From the NCBI GenBank assembly GCA_017467185.1, contig JAFTSS010000041.1:1-64000 (forward strand): DNA of 64,000 bases. Direction: 5' to 3'. The stretch is from Paludibacteraceae bacterium. GTDB lineage: Bacteria > Bacteroidota > Bacteroidia > Bacteroidales > Paludibacteraceae. The notes under the pieces were generated by a model, which saw only the letters and a program-made list of their open reading frames with translations, did no database searches and was not told the DNA's origin. Numbering within the stretch: position 1 is the stretch's first letter; each line of letters starts with the position of its first letter. Position numbers and translations under genes: made by a program. Shown here one piece after another: positions 54,606-63,629 of this stretch.

Positions 54606-55994
54606 ATGGCAAAAAAAATACTCCTATTATTATCAATCATCAATGTGCAATTCTGCATAGCACAAAAAGCAACACTAACACCTCTTCTCGAATTAGACAA
54701 CGCTGCTATTACTTCTATTTCAGAAAATGGTGAATGGGCTTGTGGCTCTGCATTTAACAACAACGACAATGCAGGTTATCAAAGCAATGCCTCTAAATGG
54801 AATCTTAAAACTGGCGAACGCATATACCTCGTTTCTAAAGAAGAATTAGATGCTGCACAATCTGATGCTTTCGCAATCACAAACGATGGAGCTATCGTTG
54901 TAGGTCAATACCTACACCAACCAGCATATCACTTAAATGGACAATGGCACACCCTCGAATTAACTCAAGGGTACACCATTGGTGAAGCTCGTGGAATCGC
55001 ATTTATTGACAATGACACCATAATCATTGGCCGAATATTCGATGGTTTAGGCTACCAAAAAGTTCAATCTGCAAAATGGGTAAATGGCAAATTTGAATCT
55101 TTCTCTGATATAATCCCTCGCGAATATCAATACAACGAAGACAAAAAAATGGCTAACCAAATCACAGGAATATCTACCGACGGCAGAATTTTGTTAGGTG
55201 CAACCGACCCTATGTGTTGGCCAGCTCGCACTCCTTTCATAATAAAAGACGGCGAATTTAAACTATTATCAATCAACAACAGACCTGAATTTGCTAATTA
55301 TCACTATGGCGCTGACTTCTTTAAAGAAGAAAAAATGAGCCATAATGGTAAATATATTACATTCTCTTTCTTCGGTCACAACTCTCACATACCATGTGTT
55401 TATGATGTAGAAAAAGACGAATTCAGAATTCTTACTGAAGCCCCAGCAGAAACCGGAGGTAATGCCGTTGACAATATTGGAAACGTTTACTATGCTGGAC
55501 CTATGACTACTGGTTTCGAACGTAAATCATACGTTACTATAGACGGAAAAGCAACTCAGGTAGATAATATTTTGATAGAAAATTTTGGTATCACCCAAGA
55601 ACAAATTGATGCAACATGCGCCGACCCAGATTTAACTGGAAGCATTCGGTTTATTTATGATGTCGCTGCAGACGGAAAAACTATAATCGGTTCTGCTGGT
55701 TATGGCACTGGTGGATATAACTGGGTACTAAATTTACAATACTCTCTCTTTGACGAAATACCAGATGCAATAGAAAAAATTGAATTCAATAATCTTACAA
55801 CATACTATGCTAATGGTTACATCAATATATTAGGCAATACCGACTATATTGAAATTTACAATATCAATGGAAATTTAGTTTTATCACAAAAAACAGAAAG
55901 CAATGAAATAAAAACAAATTTATTGAAAGGTGTATATATTATAAAACTATACAACAATAATAAAATAACAACAAACAAACTTTTAATCAAATAA
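54606..55994 (+). CDS. T9SS-exported HAF-like repeat protein (copy C)
   Basis: This 462-residue protein has a signal peptide at 1-20 (ending FCIAQ). HAF-like repeats: ENGEWACGSAFNNNDNAGYQ, NDGAIVVGQYLHQPAYHLNG, HNGKYITFSFFG and ADGKTIIGSAG. ASKWNLKTGERIYLV is the family signature. The C-terminus (IEIYNINGNLVLSQ, LKGVYIIKLYNN) is a T9SS sorting domain. It lies 4 bp before the OB-type protein at 55999, so the two types alternate in one transcript. No calcium loop is present, unlike copies A and B. Confidence 0.85.
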   Translation: MAKKILLLLSIINVQFCIAQKATLTPLLELDNAAITSISENGEWACGSAFNNNDNAGYQSNASKWNLKTGERIYLVSKEELDAAQSDAFAITNDGAIVVGQYLHQPAYHLNGQWHTLELTQGYTIGEARGIAFIDNDTIIIGRIFDGLGYQKVQSAKWVNGKFESFSDIIPREYQYNEDKKMANQITGISTDGRILLGATDPMCWPARTPFIIKDGEFKLLSINNRPEFANYHYGADFFKEEKMSHNGKYITFSFFGHNSHIPCVYDVEKDEFRILTEAPAETGGNAVDNIGNVYYAGPMTTGFERKSYVTIDGKATQVDNILIENFGITQEQIDATCADPDLTGSIRFIYDVAADGKTIIGSAGYGTGGYNWVLNLQYSLFDEIPDAIEKIEFNNLTTYYANGYINILGNTDYIEIYNINGNLVLSQKTESNEIKTNLLKGVYIIKLYNNNKITTNKLLIK

Positions 55995-55998
55995 CATT

Positions 55999-58173
55999 AT
56001 GAAAAAGCTATTATCGTATGGATTAATAGTTATTATTAATCTTATTCTTGCAACAACAAACACATTTGCACAAGAATATGTTGAACTCGACAAAATTAGT
56101 GATATACGTGCACAAAAAGAAGGCACTTACGTATTTTATACAGGTGAAGCAATTACAACTTTCTATAGCTCTGGCGGTATCTTAATTCAAGACAAAACTG
56201 GCTCTATCTATGTGAAAAGCTACGACTTATCAAAAGCTTGCACTGCCCCTGCCAATGCTGGTTTCCCTAACCAAAAAATCACAGCTATCGCAGGTGTTTT
56301 TCACAAAGCAGTCACTAATGAGGAAATGACTCATATTCAAATTGAATATGATACAGATGCCTACGACATTGAAGTATTAGAAAAGAATGTTGATTTCACA
56401 ATCACCGACGTTGCACTCGAAGACTTGATGGCTGATCCTATGAAATATGAATGTCAACCAATTCGTCTAAATCAAGTTACTGCAACAATTACTGATTACA
56501 CAAAATATTTTAAACTTGACGACAAAGAATTAATCATCTCAACAGGACAAATGGGTGAAGCTATGGACGTACCTGCAGAAGGAACATTTGTAGGATACTA
56601 TGGTAATAATGGCACACAAGGTTTCATTATTCCTGATTCTAAATACATAACACCTACTGCATATAAAAGTGTCTATGATATTAAACATTCAGGAAAAACA
56701 GGCATCGCACTTGGTATCTTAGACCCTGTATTGGTAAACAGAGTTGTTAAAAATACCGATGGTTCTACAACTCTTTACATTCAAGAAGACTATAGCTACT
56801 GGGGAACTTACGGCACTACTGTAATTGTAGAAAATCTTATCGCTAATGTACAAGAAGGAGACTCTATTATTGGCGTGCGTGGATATGTAACACCATTCTC
56901 TGTTGTAGATGGAAAAATATACGGTTCAAAAATAGAACAAAAAGGCGATTTGGGTGCTAACATACAAATTCTAAGTAGCAATAATACACTTAATGCTCAA
57001 TCTGTACAAGAACTCGAATACATAAAAGGCGAAGCTGCTCGAAACTACGAATCTACACTATGCTCTTCGCCTACAGGCGTAATAGTAAAACATGGAGATA
57101 AATACTTCTTACGAGTGACTCACACAAACACTAATGAAACTGACTCTGTGTATATTGATGGCGCTGATTTCTCTTCTCTAATCGGAAAACAACACGCCGT
57201 AATTGGTGTAGTTGATGCCGGAATTGTAAATCCTGGTTACACAACATTCGTTCTACGTTCAATAAACGACATCGTAAAAGACAACTATCAATTTAACAGC
57301 ATTGGCGAATTAAGAACTGCTGGAAAACCTCTTGCTTCTGGCGTAACTTACGAATTAGTAAATCCTGTTTTAGTAACATTCAAACGCTCATATTCTGTTG
57401 ACGATGTAGATCTTATCGGAGTTCATGTACAAGATGCAACTGGCGGTATATACATAAAAAAACAAATCAGTGATAACGAACAATTTGAAATCAATGCAGG
57501 CGACTCTGTAACTAATTTCAAAGGTTTATATGTAACAACTGGCAGAGCCGTAATGCTCGATTTCTCTGACATATACAACTTAGAGGAAGATTCATACAAA
57601 ATAATTTCTAGCGGTAACAAAATTGATGCAAATCCTGACGAAGTAACTATTGCTGAATTAGCTGCAAATCGAAATAAATATTCAAGTCGTGTTGTTAAAC
57701 TTACAAATGTTCTACATGGAGATACTACACACACTCCTTGGTGGGCTTCAGGTTATCCTGTAACCGAATATTACTTATACCAAGAAGGTTGCCCTGAACG
57801 CATGTTCTATTCTTCTTGGAAATACCCTCTCTATGAAAAAAATAACATCGTAGGTATATTCGATGAAGGTTGCGACAATGAAGGCTTTACTATAATCCCT
57901 CTCAGTGCTGCTCATATCACTGACGCATCTAACTCTGATGCAACTAATGTAAATCAAATAACTTCAGAAAGTATTTCTCTTGCATACAACAACAATACAA
58001 TTTTCTTATCATCTAAAGTTGATGCTATAGAAATATACAACACAAATGGTGCATTAGTTATGAGAGAAGTTGTAAATTCAACTAATATATCTGTTAACCT
58101 TACAAAAGGAATTTATATCGTACGCTTATTCAATAATGGCGAAATTACAACTAATAAAATAGCCATCAAATAA
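55999..58173 (+). CDS. T9SS-exported protein with OB-fold-like modules (copy 2)
   Basis: This 724-residue paralog of the 51073 product has a signal peptide at about 1-25 (ending TNTFAQ). Modules: SSGGILIQDKTGSIYVKS, VHVQDATGGIYIKKQ and NAGDSVTNFKGLYV. The phrase GYYGNNGTQGFIIPDSKYIT parallels GYYGNDGTKGFIIPSAEHVT in copy 1. The C-terminus (IEIYNTNGALVMRE, TKGIYIVRLFNNG) is a T9SS sorting domain. A terminator follows. Function unknown. Confidence 0.84.
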   Translation: MKKLLSYGLIVIINLILATTNTFAQEYVELDKISDIRAQKEGTYVFYTGEAITTFYSSGGILIQDKTGSIYVKSYDLSKACTAPANAGFPNQKITAIAGVFHKAVTNEEMTHIQIEYDTDAYDIEVLEKNVDFTITDVALEDLMADPMKYECQPIRLNQVTATITDYTKYFKLDDKELIISTGQMGEAMDVPAEGTFVGYYGNNGTQGFIIPDSKYITPTAYKSVYDIKHSGKTGIALGILDPVLVNRVVKNTDGSTTLYIQEDYSYWGTYGTTVIVENLIANVQEGDSIIGVRGYVTPFSVVDGKIYGSKIEQKGDLGANIQILSSNNTLNAQSVQELEYIKGEAARNYESTLCSSPTGVIVKHGDKYFLRVTHTNTNETDSVYIDGADFSSLIGKQHAVIGVVDAGIVNPGYTTFVLRSINDIVKDNYQFNSIGELRTAGKPLASGVTYELVNPVLVTFKRSYSVDDVDLIGVHVQDATGGIYIKKQISDNEQFEINAGDSVTNFKGLYVTTGRAVMLDFSDIYNLEEDSYKIISSGNKIDANPDEVTIAELAANRNKYSSRVVKLTNVLHGDTTHTPWWASGYPVTEYYLYQEGCPERMFYSSWKYPLYEKNNIVGIFDEGCDNEGFTIIPLSAAHITDASNSDATNVNQITSESISLAYNNNTIFLSSKVDAIEIYNTNGALVMREVVNSTNISVNLTKGIYIVRLFNNGEITTNKIAIK

Positions 58174-58192
58174 TAACACATAAAATTTTAAT

Positions 58193-58240
58193 ATGAGAGT
58201 CGAAAATCAACAATAAACTGTTGATTTTTACTCTCATTTT
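58193..58240 (+). terminator. intrinsic terminator
   Basis: ATGAGAGTcgAAAATCAACA, short loop, TGTTGATTTTtACTCTCAT, then TTTT. It ends 17 bp before the next start codon. Confidence 0.75.
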
Positions 58241-58256
58241 ATAAAACACTACAATT

Positions 58257-59696
58257 ATGAAAAAAACATTAATCCTATTATTACACATTGTAAATTGCTT
58301 ATTCTGTATAGAATTATGTGCAGAAGAAAAATACACTGGCAAGTTTGTAAACATGACCGCCACTGATGCTGCTGAAGTATATGCGCTTTCAGAAAATGGT
58401 CAATGGGCATGTGGCGCACACTTTGCAAATGGTGATATGAATCAAGCTTTCTATGTCTATGGCTCTATTTGGAACACACAAACAGGCGAACGTATTTATC
58501 TAGAAGAAGACCCTACAATACCTTGTGCAACATATTGGGTAAACAACGAAGGCACATTTGCTGCAGGAGCTCATTACGACCAACCCGCTTATTACATAAA
58601 TGGATTATGGCACTCTTTAGAAATGCCTCGAGGTTATGATAATGCTGTCGGAGAAGTTAGCGCTGTAGGGTTCAACGACAATGGAGATACTATCATGATT
58701 GGCTGGGCTTATACCGCTGCTACTCGTGGCACTATCATGAGATGGATAAACGGAGAATTAGATAAAGAATTTAAATATCGCAACACAGTAAGAGAATGGG
58801 AAACCAAAGCTGAAATGGAACGCACTCGTGGACTATCAAAAGACGCTAAAGTGTATCTCATATCTCTCGATCACTGCTTATTACCCGTAAACGGAGGTGG
58901 CAATTTACCTACAACATACGTAATGACAGAAGATACAACAATAATAATTGAACGTAGCATAAAAGGCTACGACCGCGTTTCTTTCGTAAGTGGAGCAGAA
59001 TTAAGTCGCAATGGTAAATGGGTTGTTGGTAGCATATATGGCGTAGGACTAACACCCGAAGATGGAGAAGGAGCCATATCATTCCTTTATGAAATTGAAA
59101 CTGACAGACTACAAATACTTGAAGGCCGTGAACAAGGCATGATGGCATGCACAGTAGATGATTATGGACGAGTACTATATTGCAGAGGAGGCGGAGGCAC
59201 TCCACTTCGTAAACCTTTTGTGAAAAGAGAAAATGAATTCATCCCATTAGAAGAGATTTTAGTAAAATACGATGGTATCACAGCAGAACAAATAGATGCT
59301 ATAATGACTGATGAAGTAGAAGAGGCAGGCGAAGACGACTTAGGAACACTATACGATGTATCAGCTGATGGACGTACAATTTTAGGATGCGGTGGACCTG
59401 CTAAAAAATACAACTGGGTAGCTCACCTATCACATAGTGTCCATGATATGGATCCTAATGTAAACGACACTCCTATTTCGTATAATAATCTTGCTGCTTT
59501 TTACTCTGCAGACAATATTATTTTATCAGGTATGGTAGATAAAATAGAAATATACGACCTAAAAGGGAGTCTCGTAATGCAAGAAAATATATCATCGGCA
59601 TTTCTACCAACCAACTTAAAGAATGGTATTTATGTTATAAAACTTTATAATTATAAAACAAATACAATTACTACAAGCAAAATTGTAATCAAATAA
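58257..59696 (+). CDS. T9SS-exported HAF-like repeat protein (copy D)
   Basis: This 479-residue protein has a signal peptide at about 1-22 (ending ELCAEE). Family motifs: ENGQWACGAHFANGD, SIWNTQTGERIYLE, NNEGTFAAGAHYDQPAYYI, SRNGKWVVGSIYG and ADGRTILGCGG. It shares with copy E the segment DGITAEQIDAIMTDEVE. The C-terminus (IEIYDLKGSLVMQE, KNGIYVIKLYN) is a T9SS sorting domain. It is closer to copy E (59843) than to copy C. Function unknown. Confidence 0.85.
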   Translation: MKKTLILLLHIVNCLFCIELCAEEKYTGKFVNMTATDAAEVYALSENGQWACGAHFANGDMNQAFYVYGSIWNTQTGERIYLEEDPTIPCATYWVNNEGTFAAGAHYDQPAYYINGLWHSLEMPRGYDNAVGEVSAVGFNDNGDTIMIGWAYTAATRGTIMRWINGELDKEFKYRNTVREWETKAEMERTRGLSKDAKVYLISLDHCLLPVNGGGNLPTTYVMTEDTTIIIERSIKGYDRVSFVSGAELSRNGKWVVGSIYGVGLTPEDGEGAISFLYEIETDRLQILEGREQGMMACTVDDYGRVLYCRGGGGTPLRKPFVKRENEFIPLEEILVKYDGITAEQIDAIMTDEVEEAGEDDLGTLYDVSADGRTILGCGGPAKKYNWVAHLSHSVHDMDPNVNDTPISYNNLAAFYSADNIILSGMVDKIEIYDLKGSLVMQENISSAFLPTNLKNGIYVIKLYNYKTNTITTSKIVIK

Positions 59697-59725
59697 TCAA
59701 TCAAAATAAAAATTTAATAAACTAT

Positions 59726-59768
59726 AAAAAAAGTGTAAAGATAATATTATCATTTACACTTTTTTTTG
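59726..59768. terminator. terminator merging into the next promoter
   Basis: GTGTAAAgATAATATTATc plus ATTTACAC stem with a T-run; the T-run ends directly in the -7 box at 59769. Confidence 0.8.
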
Positions 59769-59776
59769 TAACTTTG
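59769..59776 (+). promoter_or_regulatory. Bacteroidetes -7 box (TAACTTTG)
   Basis: A TAnnTTTG match lies 66 bp before the ATG at 59843, abutting the preceding terminator. Confidence 0.75.
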
Positions 59777-59842
59777 CAATCTAATTTATAAATCGGAGGA
59801 ATTTACTCCATATTTCAATAACCATTTAATAATTAACAATTA

Positions 59843-61306
59843 ATGAAAAAAATTACAACACTTTTGTGCATTGCTTTATGCATAATCAGCACACTCAACG
59901 CACAAACAAAGCCAAAAGGTGTCTTCATGAACCTTTATGCCGAAGACATGGCTCAACCTAATGCAATTTCTGAAAATGGCAAATGGGCTGTAGGCTCATC
60001 TTTTTGGTCAGGAAATGAAAATCAAGTAGGAACAATTAATGCCTCTAAATGGAATCTTGAAACTGGCGAACGTATCTATTTAGTGAAAGAAAACGAATTT
60101 AGTGATGCACTTTGCATAACTAATGATGGTACTCTTATCGGAGGATCATATCTTGGTCAACCTGCATATAACCTCAATGGAGAATGGCACGTACTACCTA
60201 TGCCACGTGGATATACTGAAGGCAGCGGCGATGTAGTTGCATTAACTATAGTCAACAATGATACTATCATGATTGGTAACATTTTTGCAGGAATGGAATC
60301 TGGAAAAATCATCCGTTGGAAAAACAGCAAAATAGATAATGAATTTGAATACCGCCAACATACACGCTGGAAAGAAATATCAGATATGGAAATTCTTGCA
60401 GAAATGGAAAAAGTTAGAGGTATGTCAATTGATGCCGAGCGCTATTTAATTTCTTTAGACCACAATCTTATGCCTACAGCAATGGGAGGAAATATGCCTA
60501 CCACATACGTACAAATAGGTAGCGACAAGAATTATGATGTAACAATAATTGACCGCGAATTTGACATCTATGACCTCGTTTCATTCGTTGAAGAAGCTAC
60601 AATGAGTTTTAACGGAAAACATGTATGCGGACGTATTCATGCAGTACCTCGTGATGGGTATGAGGCACCAGAAGCACCATCTATATCATTCACATACGAT
60701 GTAGATAAAGATGAATTTGTACATTATGGTGACATCAAAGAAACCGGTCGATATGCAGGAGCATCTTGCATTGACAATAATGGACATGCATTCTTTAAAA
60801 GTATAGATGGTAATACTCCACTTGGAAAACCTTATATCTACCAAAACAATGAATTCATTGAATTAGAAAAAATACTTCTTAAATATGAAGGCATCACTGA
60901 GGCTCAAATTGACGCCATAATTACAGACGAAGTAGAAGGCTCAGATGAGGATGACTTGGGCATAGTTTGGGCAGTATCGGCAGACGGAAAGACACTTATC
61001 GGTGCAGGCGGAGCTCTAAAAGGACATATTTGGTGTGCTAAACTAGAATGCTCTCCATACGATGTTGATGCTTATACAAATGTGGAAAATGTTACTTACG
61101 ACAATATTGCTGCTTATTATGCTAATGGTATGATTACACTTTCTAACAATGCTGATATGATTGAAGTTTACAGCATTACAGGAGCAAAAGTTATGAGCCA
61201 AGTTGTAGAAAACAACTCTATCAAAGCTAACCTTCGTAATGGCATTTATGTTGTTAAAATCTATAATGGCAACGATATTGCTACTAGCAAAATTATTGTA
61301 AAATAA
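59843..61306 (+). CDS. T9SS-exported HAF-like repeat protein (copy E)
   Basis: This 487-residue protein has a signal peptide at 1-20 (ending TLNAQ). Family motifs: ENGKWAVGSSFWSGNENQ, ASKWNLETGERIYLV, NDGTLIGGSYLGQPAYNLNG and ADGKTLIGAGG. It shares GITEAQIDAIITDEVEGSDE with copy D. The C-terminus (IEVYSITGAKVMSQ, RNGIYVVKIYNGND) is a T9SS sorting domain. It has its own promoter. It is last of the 51-61 kb cluster and is followed by a CTATAG array and a terminator. Confidence 0.86.
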   Translation: MKKITTLLCIALCIISTLNAQTKPKGVFMNLYAEDMAQPNAISENGKWAVGSSFWSGNENQVGTINASKWNLETGERIYLVKENEFSDALCITNDGTLIGGSYLGQPAYNLNGEWHVLPMPRGYTEGSGDVVALTIVNNDTIMIGNIFAGMESGKIIRWKNSKIDNEFEYRQHTRWKEISDMEILAEMEKVRGMSIDAERYLISLDHNLMPTAMGGNMPTTYVQIGSDKNYDVTIIDREFDIYDLVSFVEEATMSFNGKHVCGRIHAVPRDGYEAPEAPSISFTYDVDKDEFVHYGDIKETGRYAGASCIDNNGHAFFKSIDGNTPLGKPYIYQNNEFIELEKILLKYEGITEAQIDAIITDEVEGSDEDDLGIVWAVSADGKTLIGAGGALKGHIWCAKLECSPYDVDAYTNVENVTYDNIAAYYANGMITLSNNADMIEVYSITGAKVMSQVVENNSIKANLRNGIYVVKIYNGNDIATSKIIVK

Positions 61307-61395
61307 AACTATAGAAGCTATAGTGACTATAGAAACTATAAAAACTATAGAAGCTATAGTGACTATAGAAACTATAGAAGCTATAGAAACTATAA
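61307..61395. repeat. CTATAG array
   Basis: About ten 9-bp units (AGCTATAGTGACTATAGAAA). It begins immediately after the stop codon of the preceding gene. Confidence 0.92.
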
Positions 61396-61414
61396 TTTCT
61401 GTAGTAACTAAAAT

Positions 61415-61450
61415 AAAAAACTCCCAATTCGATTAAATTGGGAGTTTTTT
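61415..61450. terminator. bidirectional intrinsic terminator
   Basis: AAAAAACTCCCAATT, 6-base loop, AATTGGGAGTTTTTT. It serves the convergent genes at 59843 and 61470. Confidence 0.9.
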
Positions 61451-61469
61451 ATTTTAAAGATTATGTAAA

Positions 61470-63629
61470 TTAGTCTTCTGTTTGTGTAGCTTCGTATTCT
61501 TTGAGGAGTTTGTCTTGAACGTCGCCTGGGCAAAGTTCGTAAGAAGCAAATTTCATAGAGAATGAGGCACGACCACCTGAAAGTGAGCTCAATGCTGTTG
61601 AATAGTTAGAAAGCTCTTTCAAAGGCACTTTAGCCATAAGTTTTTCGAAACCTTTAACAGATTCCATACCCATGATGATAGCGCGACGACCTTGGAGGTC
61701 AGACATTACATCACCCATACGATCAGATGGAACCAATACTTCTACGTCATAAACAGGTTCGAGGATTTTTGGATTTGCTTCTTTGAAGGCTTGAGCAAAT
61801 GCGTTACGACCTGCAAGACGGAAAGAGATTTCGTTAGAGTCAACTGGGTGCATTTTACCATCGTAAACGATAACGCGTACGTCGCGAGCGTATGAACCTG
61901 TAAGAGGGCCTTGTTCCATACGGTCCATGAGACCTTTCATAATAGCAGGCATGAAACGAGCATCAATAGCACCACCGACGATAGAGTTAACCATTACAAG
62001 TTTGCCACCCCAATCGAGTTCAACTTCTTGAACGTCGCGAGATTGAATACGATATTCTTGACCGTTGAATTTATAGATTTCTTTAACTGGTTCGCCTTCT
62101 ACGTAAGGTTCAACGATAAGATGAACTTCACCGAATTGACCTGCACCACCTGATTGTTTTTTGTGACGATAGTCGCTACGAGATGCGCGAGTGATAGTTT
62201 CGCGATAAGGGATACGTGGTTCGAGATATTGGATTTGGAGTTTATCGTTGTTTTCGATACGCCATTTGAGAGTACGGAGGTGGAATTCGCCTTGACCAGA
62301 AACGATAGTTTGACGAAGTTCTTTACTTTGTTCGATAACCCAAGTTGGATCTTCTTCGTGCATTCGAGTGAGGATTTCGTTGAGTTTTTCTTCTTCACCA
62401 TCAGTTACAGGTTTGATAGCACGACGATATTTTGGTTCTGGATATTGGATACCAGGGAAGTCGTATTCACAACCTTTAGCGTTGAGAGTGTTACCTGTGC
62501 GAGTATCTTTAAGTTTAACAGTAGCACCGATATCACCAGCTACGAGTTGTTCTACTTCGATGCGGTTTTGACCAGCAACGCAGAAGAGTTGAGAGATACG
62601 TTCTTTACCACCATTACGAGAAATGTTAGTAAGGTCATCACCTTTTTTAAGAGTACCGCTCATAACTTTGAAGTAAACAACTTCACCGATATGAGGTTCA
62701 ACAGAAGTTTTGAATACGAAAATTGATGTTTCGGCATCTTTATTAGGAGCAACTTCTTCGAGGTTTTTAGTTACAGGTTTTGGCATATCGTCAACGAAAG
62801 GCACGACATTACCGAGGAATTCCATCAAACGACGCACGCCCATATCTTTGCCAGAGCAGCAGCAGAATACAGGGAAAATGTCACGACCGATAAGGCCTTG
62901 ACGGATACCTGAACGCATTTCGTCTTCAGTGAGCGAACCTTGTTCGAAGTATTTATCCATAAGAGTTTCGTCGTTTTCAGCAGCAGCTTCAACAAGAGCA
63001 TTGTGAAGTTCTTTTGCTTTATCAAGCTCTTCAGCAGGTATATCTAGAATTTCAGGAGCACCACCTTCTGGTTTCCATCTATAAAGTTTCATGAGGAGGA
63101 CGTCAACTACAGCATTGAAACCAACACCGCAATTAACTGGATATTGAACTAACACAACTTTGTTACCAAAGCTCTCGCGAAGTTGTTCAACAGTTTGATC
63201 GAAATTAGATTTGTCAGTATCTAATTGGTTAGCGAGGAAAATAACAGGTTTTTTAGTTTGCTCAGTGTAACGGAAGTGGTTTTGAGTACCAACTTCGACG
63301 CCATATTGAGTATTAACGAGAATAAGGGCTTGGTCAGTAACACCAAGAGAAGTAATAGCACCACCCACAAAGTCATCTGAACCTGGACAGTCAATAATAT
63401 TCAATTTTTTACCTAACCATTCAGCGTGAATCACAGTAGGGAATACAGAATAGCCATATTCCATTTCAACAGGGAAATAGTCAGATACTGTGTTTTTACC
63501 TTCGATTGTACCGCGACGTTTTATAACTCCACACTCATAAAGCATAGCTTCCACGAGTGTGGTTTTTCCAGAGCCAGAAGCACCCAATAAAGAGATGTTC
63601 TTAATTTCATTAGATTGATAAACTTTCAT
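61470..63629 (-). CDS. EF-G paralog (EF-G2-like) lacking the catalytic histidine
   Basis: This 719-residue protein has EF-G domains I-V. The G domain differs from canonical EF-G. The P-loop is GASGSGKT (16-23). The G3 motif is DCPGSDDF (80-87), with Ser84 where EF-G has the catalytic His of DTPGHVDF. G4 is NQLD (134-137) rather than NKxD. Domain IV contains SGGAGQFGEVHLIVEP; domain V ends ELCPGDVQDKLLKEYEATQ. The start MKVYQSNEIKNISLLG matches Bacteroides EF-G2, which is reported to support translocation in starved gut Bacteroides without GTP hydrolysis. It is a single gene, away from any str operon. Confidence 0.93.
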   Translation of the reverse strand: MKVYQSNEIKNISLLGASGSGKTTLVEAMLYECGVIKRRGTIEGKNTVSDYFPVEMEYGYSVFPTVIHAEWLGKKLNIIDCPGSDDFVGGAITSLGVTDQALILVNTQYGVEVGTQNHFRYTEQTKKPVIFLANQLDTDKSNFDQTVEQLRESFGNKVVLVQYPVNCGVGFNAVVDVLLMKLYRWKPEGGAPEILDIPAEELDKAKELHNALVEAAAENDETLMDKYFEQGSLTEDEMRSGIRQGLIGRDIFPVFCCCSGKDMGVRRLMEFLGNVVPFVDDMPKPVTKNLEEVAPNKDAETSIFVFKTSVEPHIGEVVYFKVMSGTLKKGDDLTNISRNGGKERISQLFCVAGQNRIEVEQLVAGDIGATVKLKDTRTGNTLNAKGCEYDFPGIQYPEPKYRRAIKPVTDGEEEKLNEILTRMHEEDPTWVIEQSKELRQTIVSGQGEFHLRTLKWRIENNDKLQIQYLEPRIPYRETITRASRSDYRHKKQSGGAGQFGEVHLIVEPYVEGEPVKEIYKFNGQEYRIQSRDVQEVELDWGGKLVMVNSIVGGAIDARFMPAIMKGLMDRMEQGPLTGSYARDVRVIVYDGKMHPVDSNEISFRLAGRNAFAQAFKEANPKILEPVYDVEVLVPSDRMGDVMSDLQGRRAIIMGMESVKGFEKLMAKVPLKELSNYSTALSSLSGGRASFSMKFASYELCPGDVQDKLLKEYEATQTED

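Noticed and set aside
62154..62726. 190-codon plus-strand frame opposite the EF-G2 gene
   Set aside because: Fully antisense to a conserved gene with biased codon use; no promoter or family.
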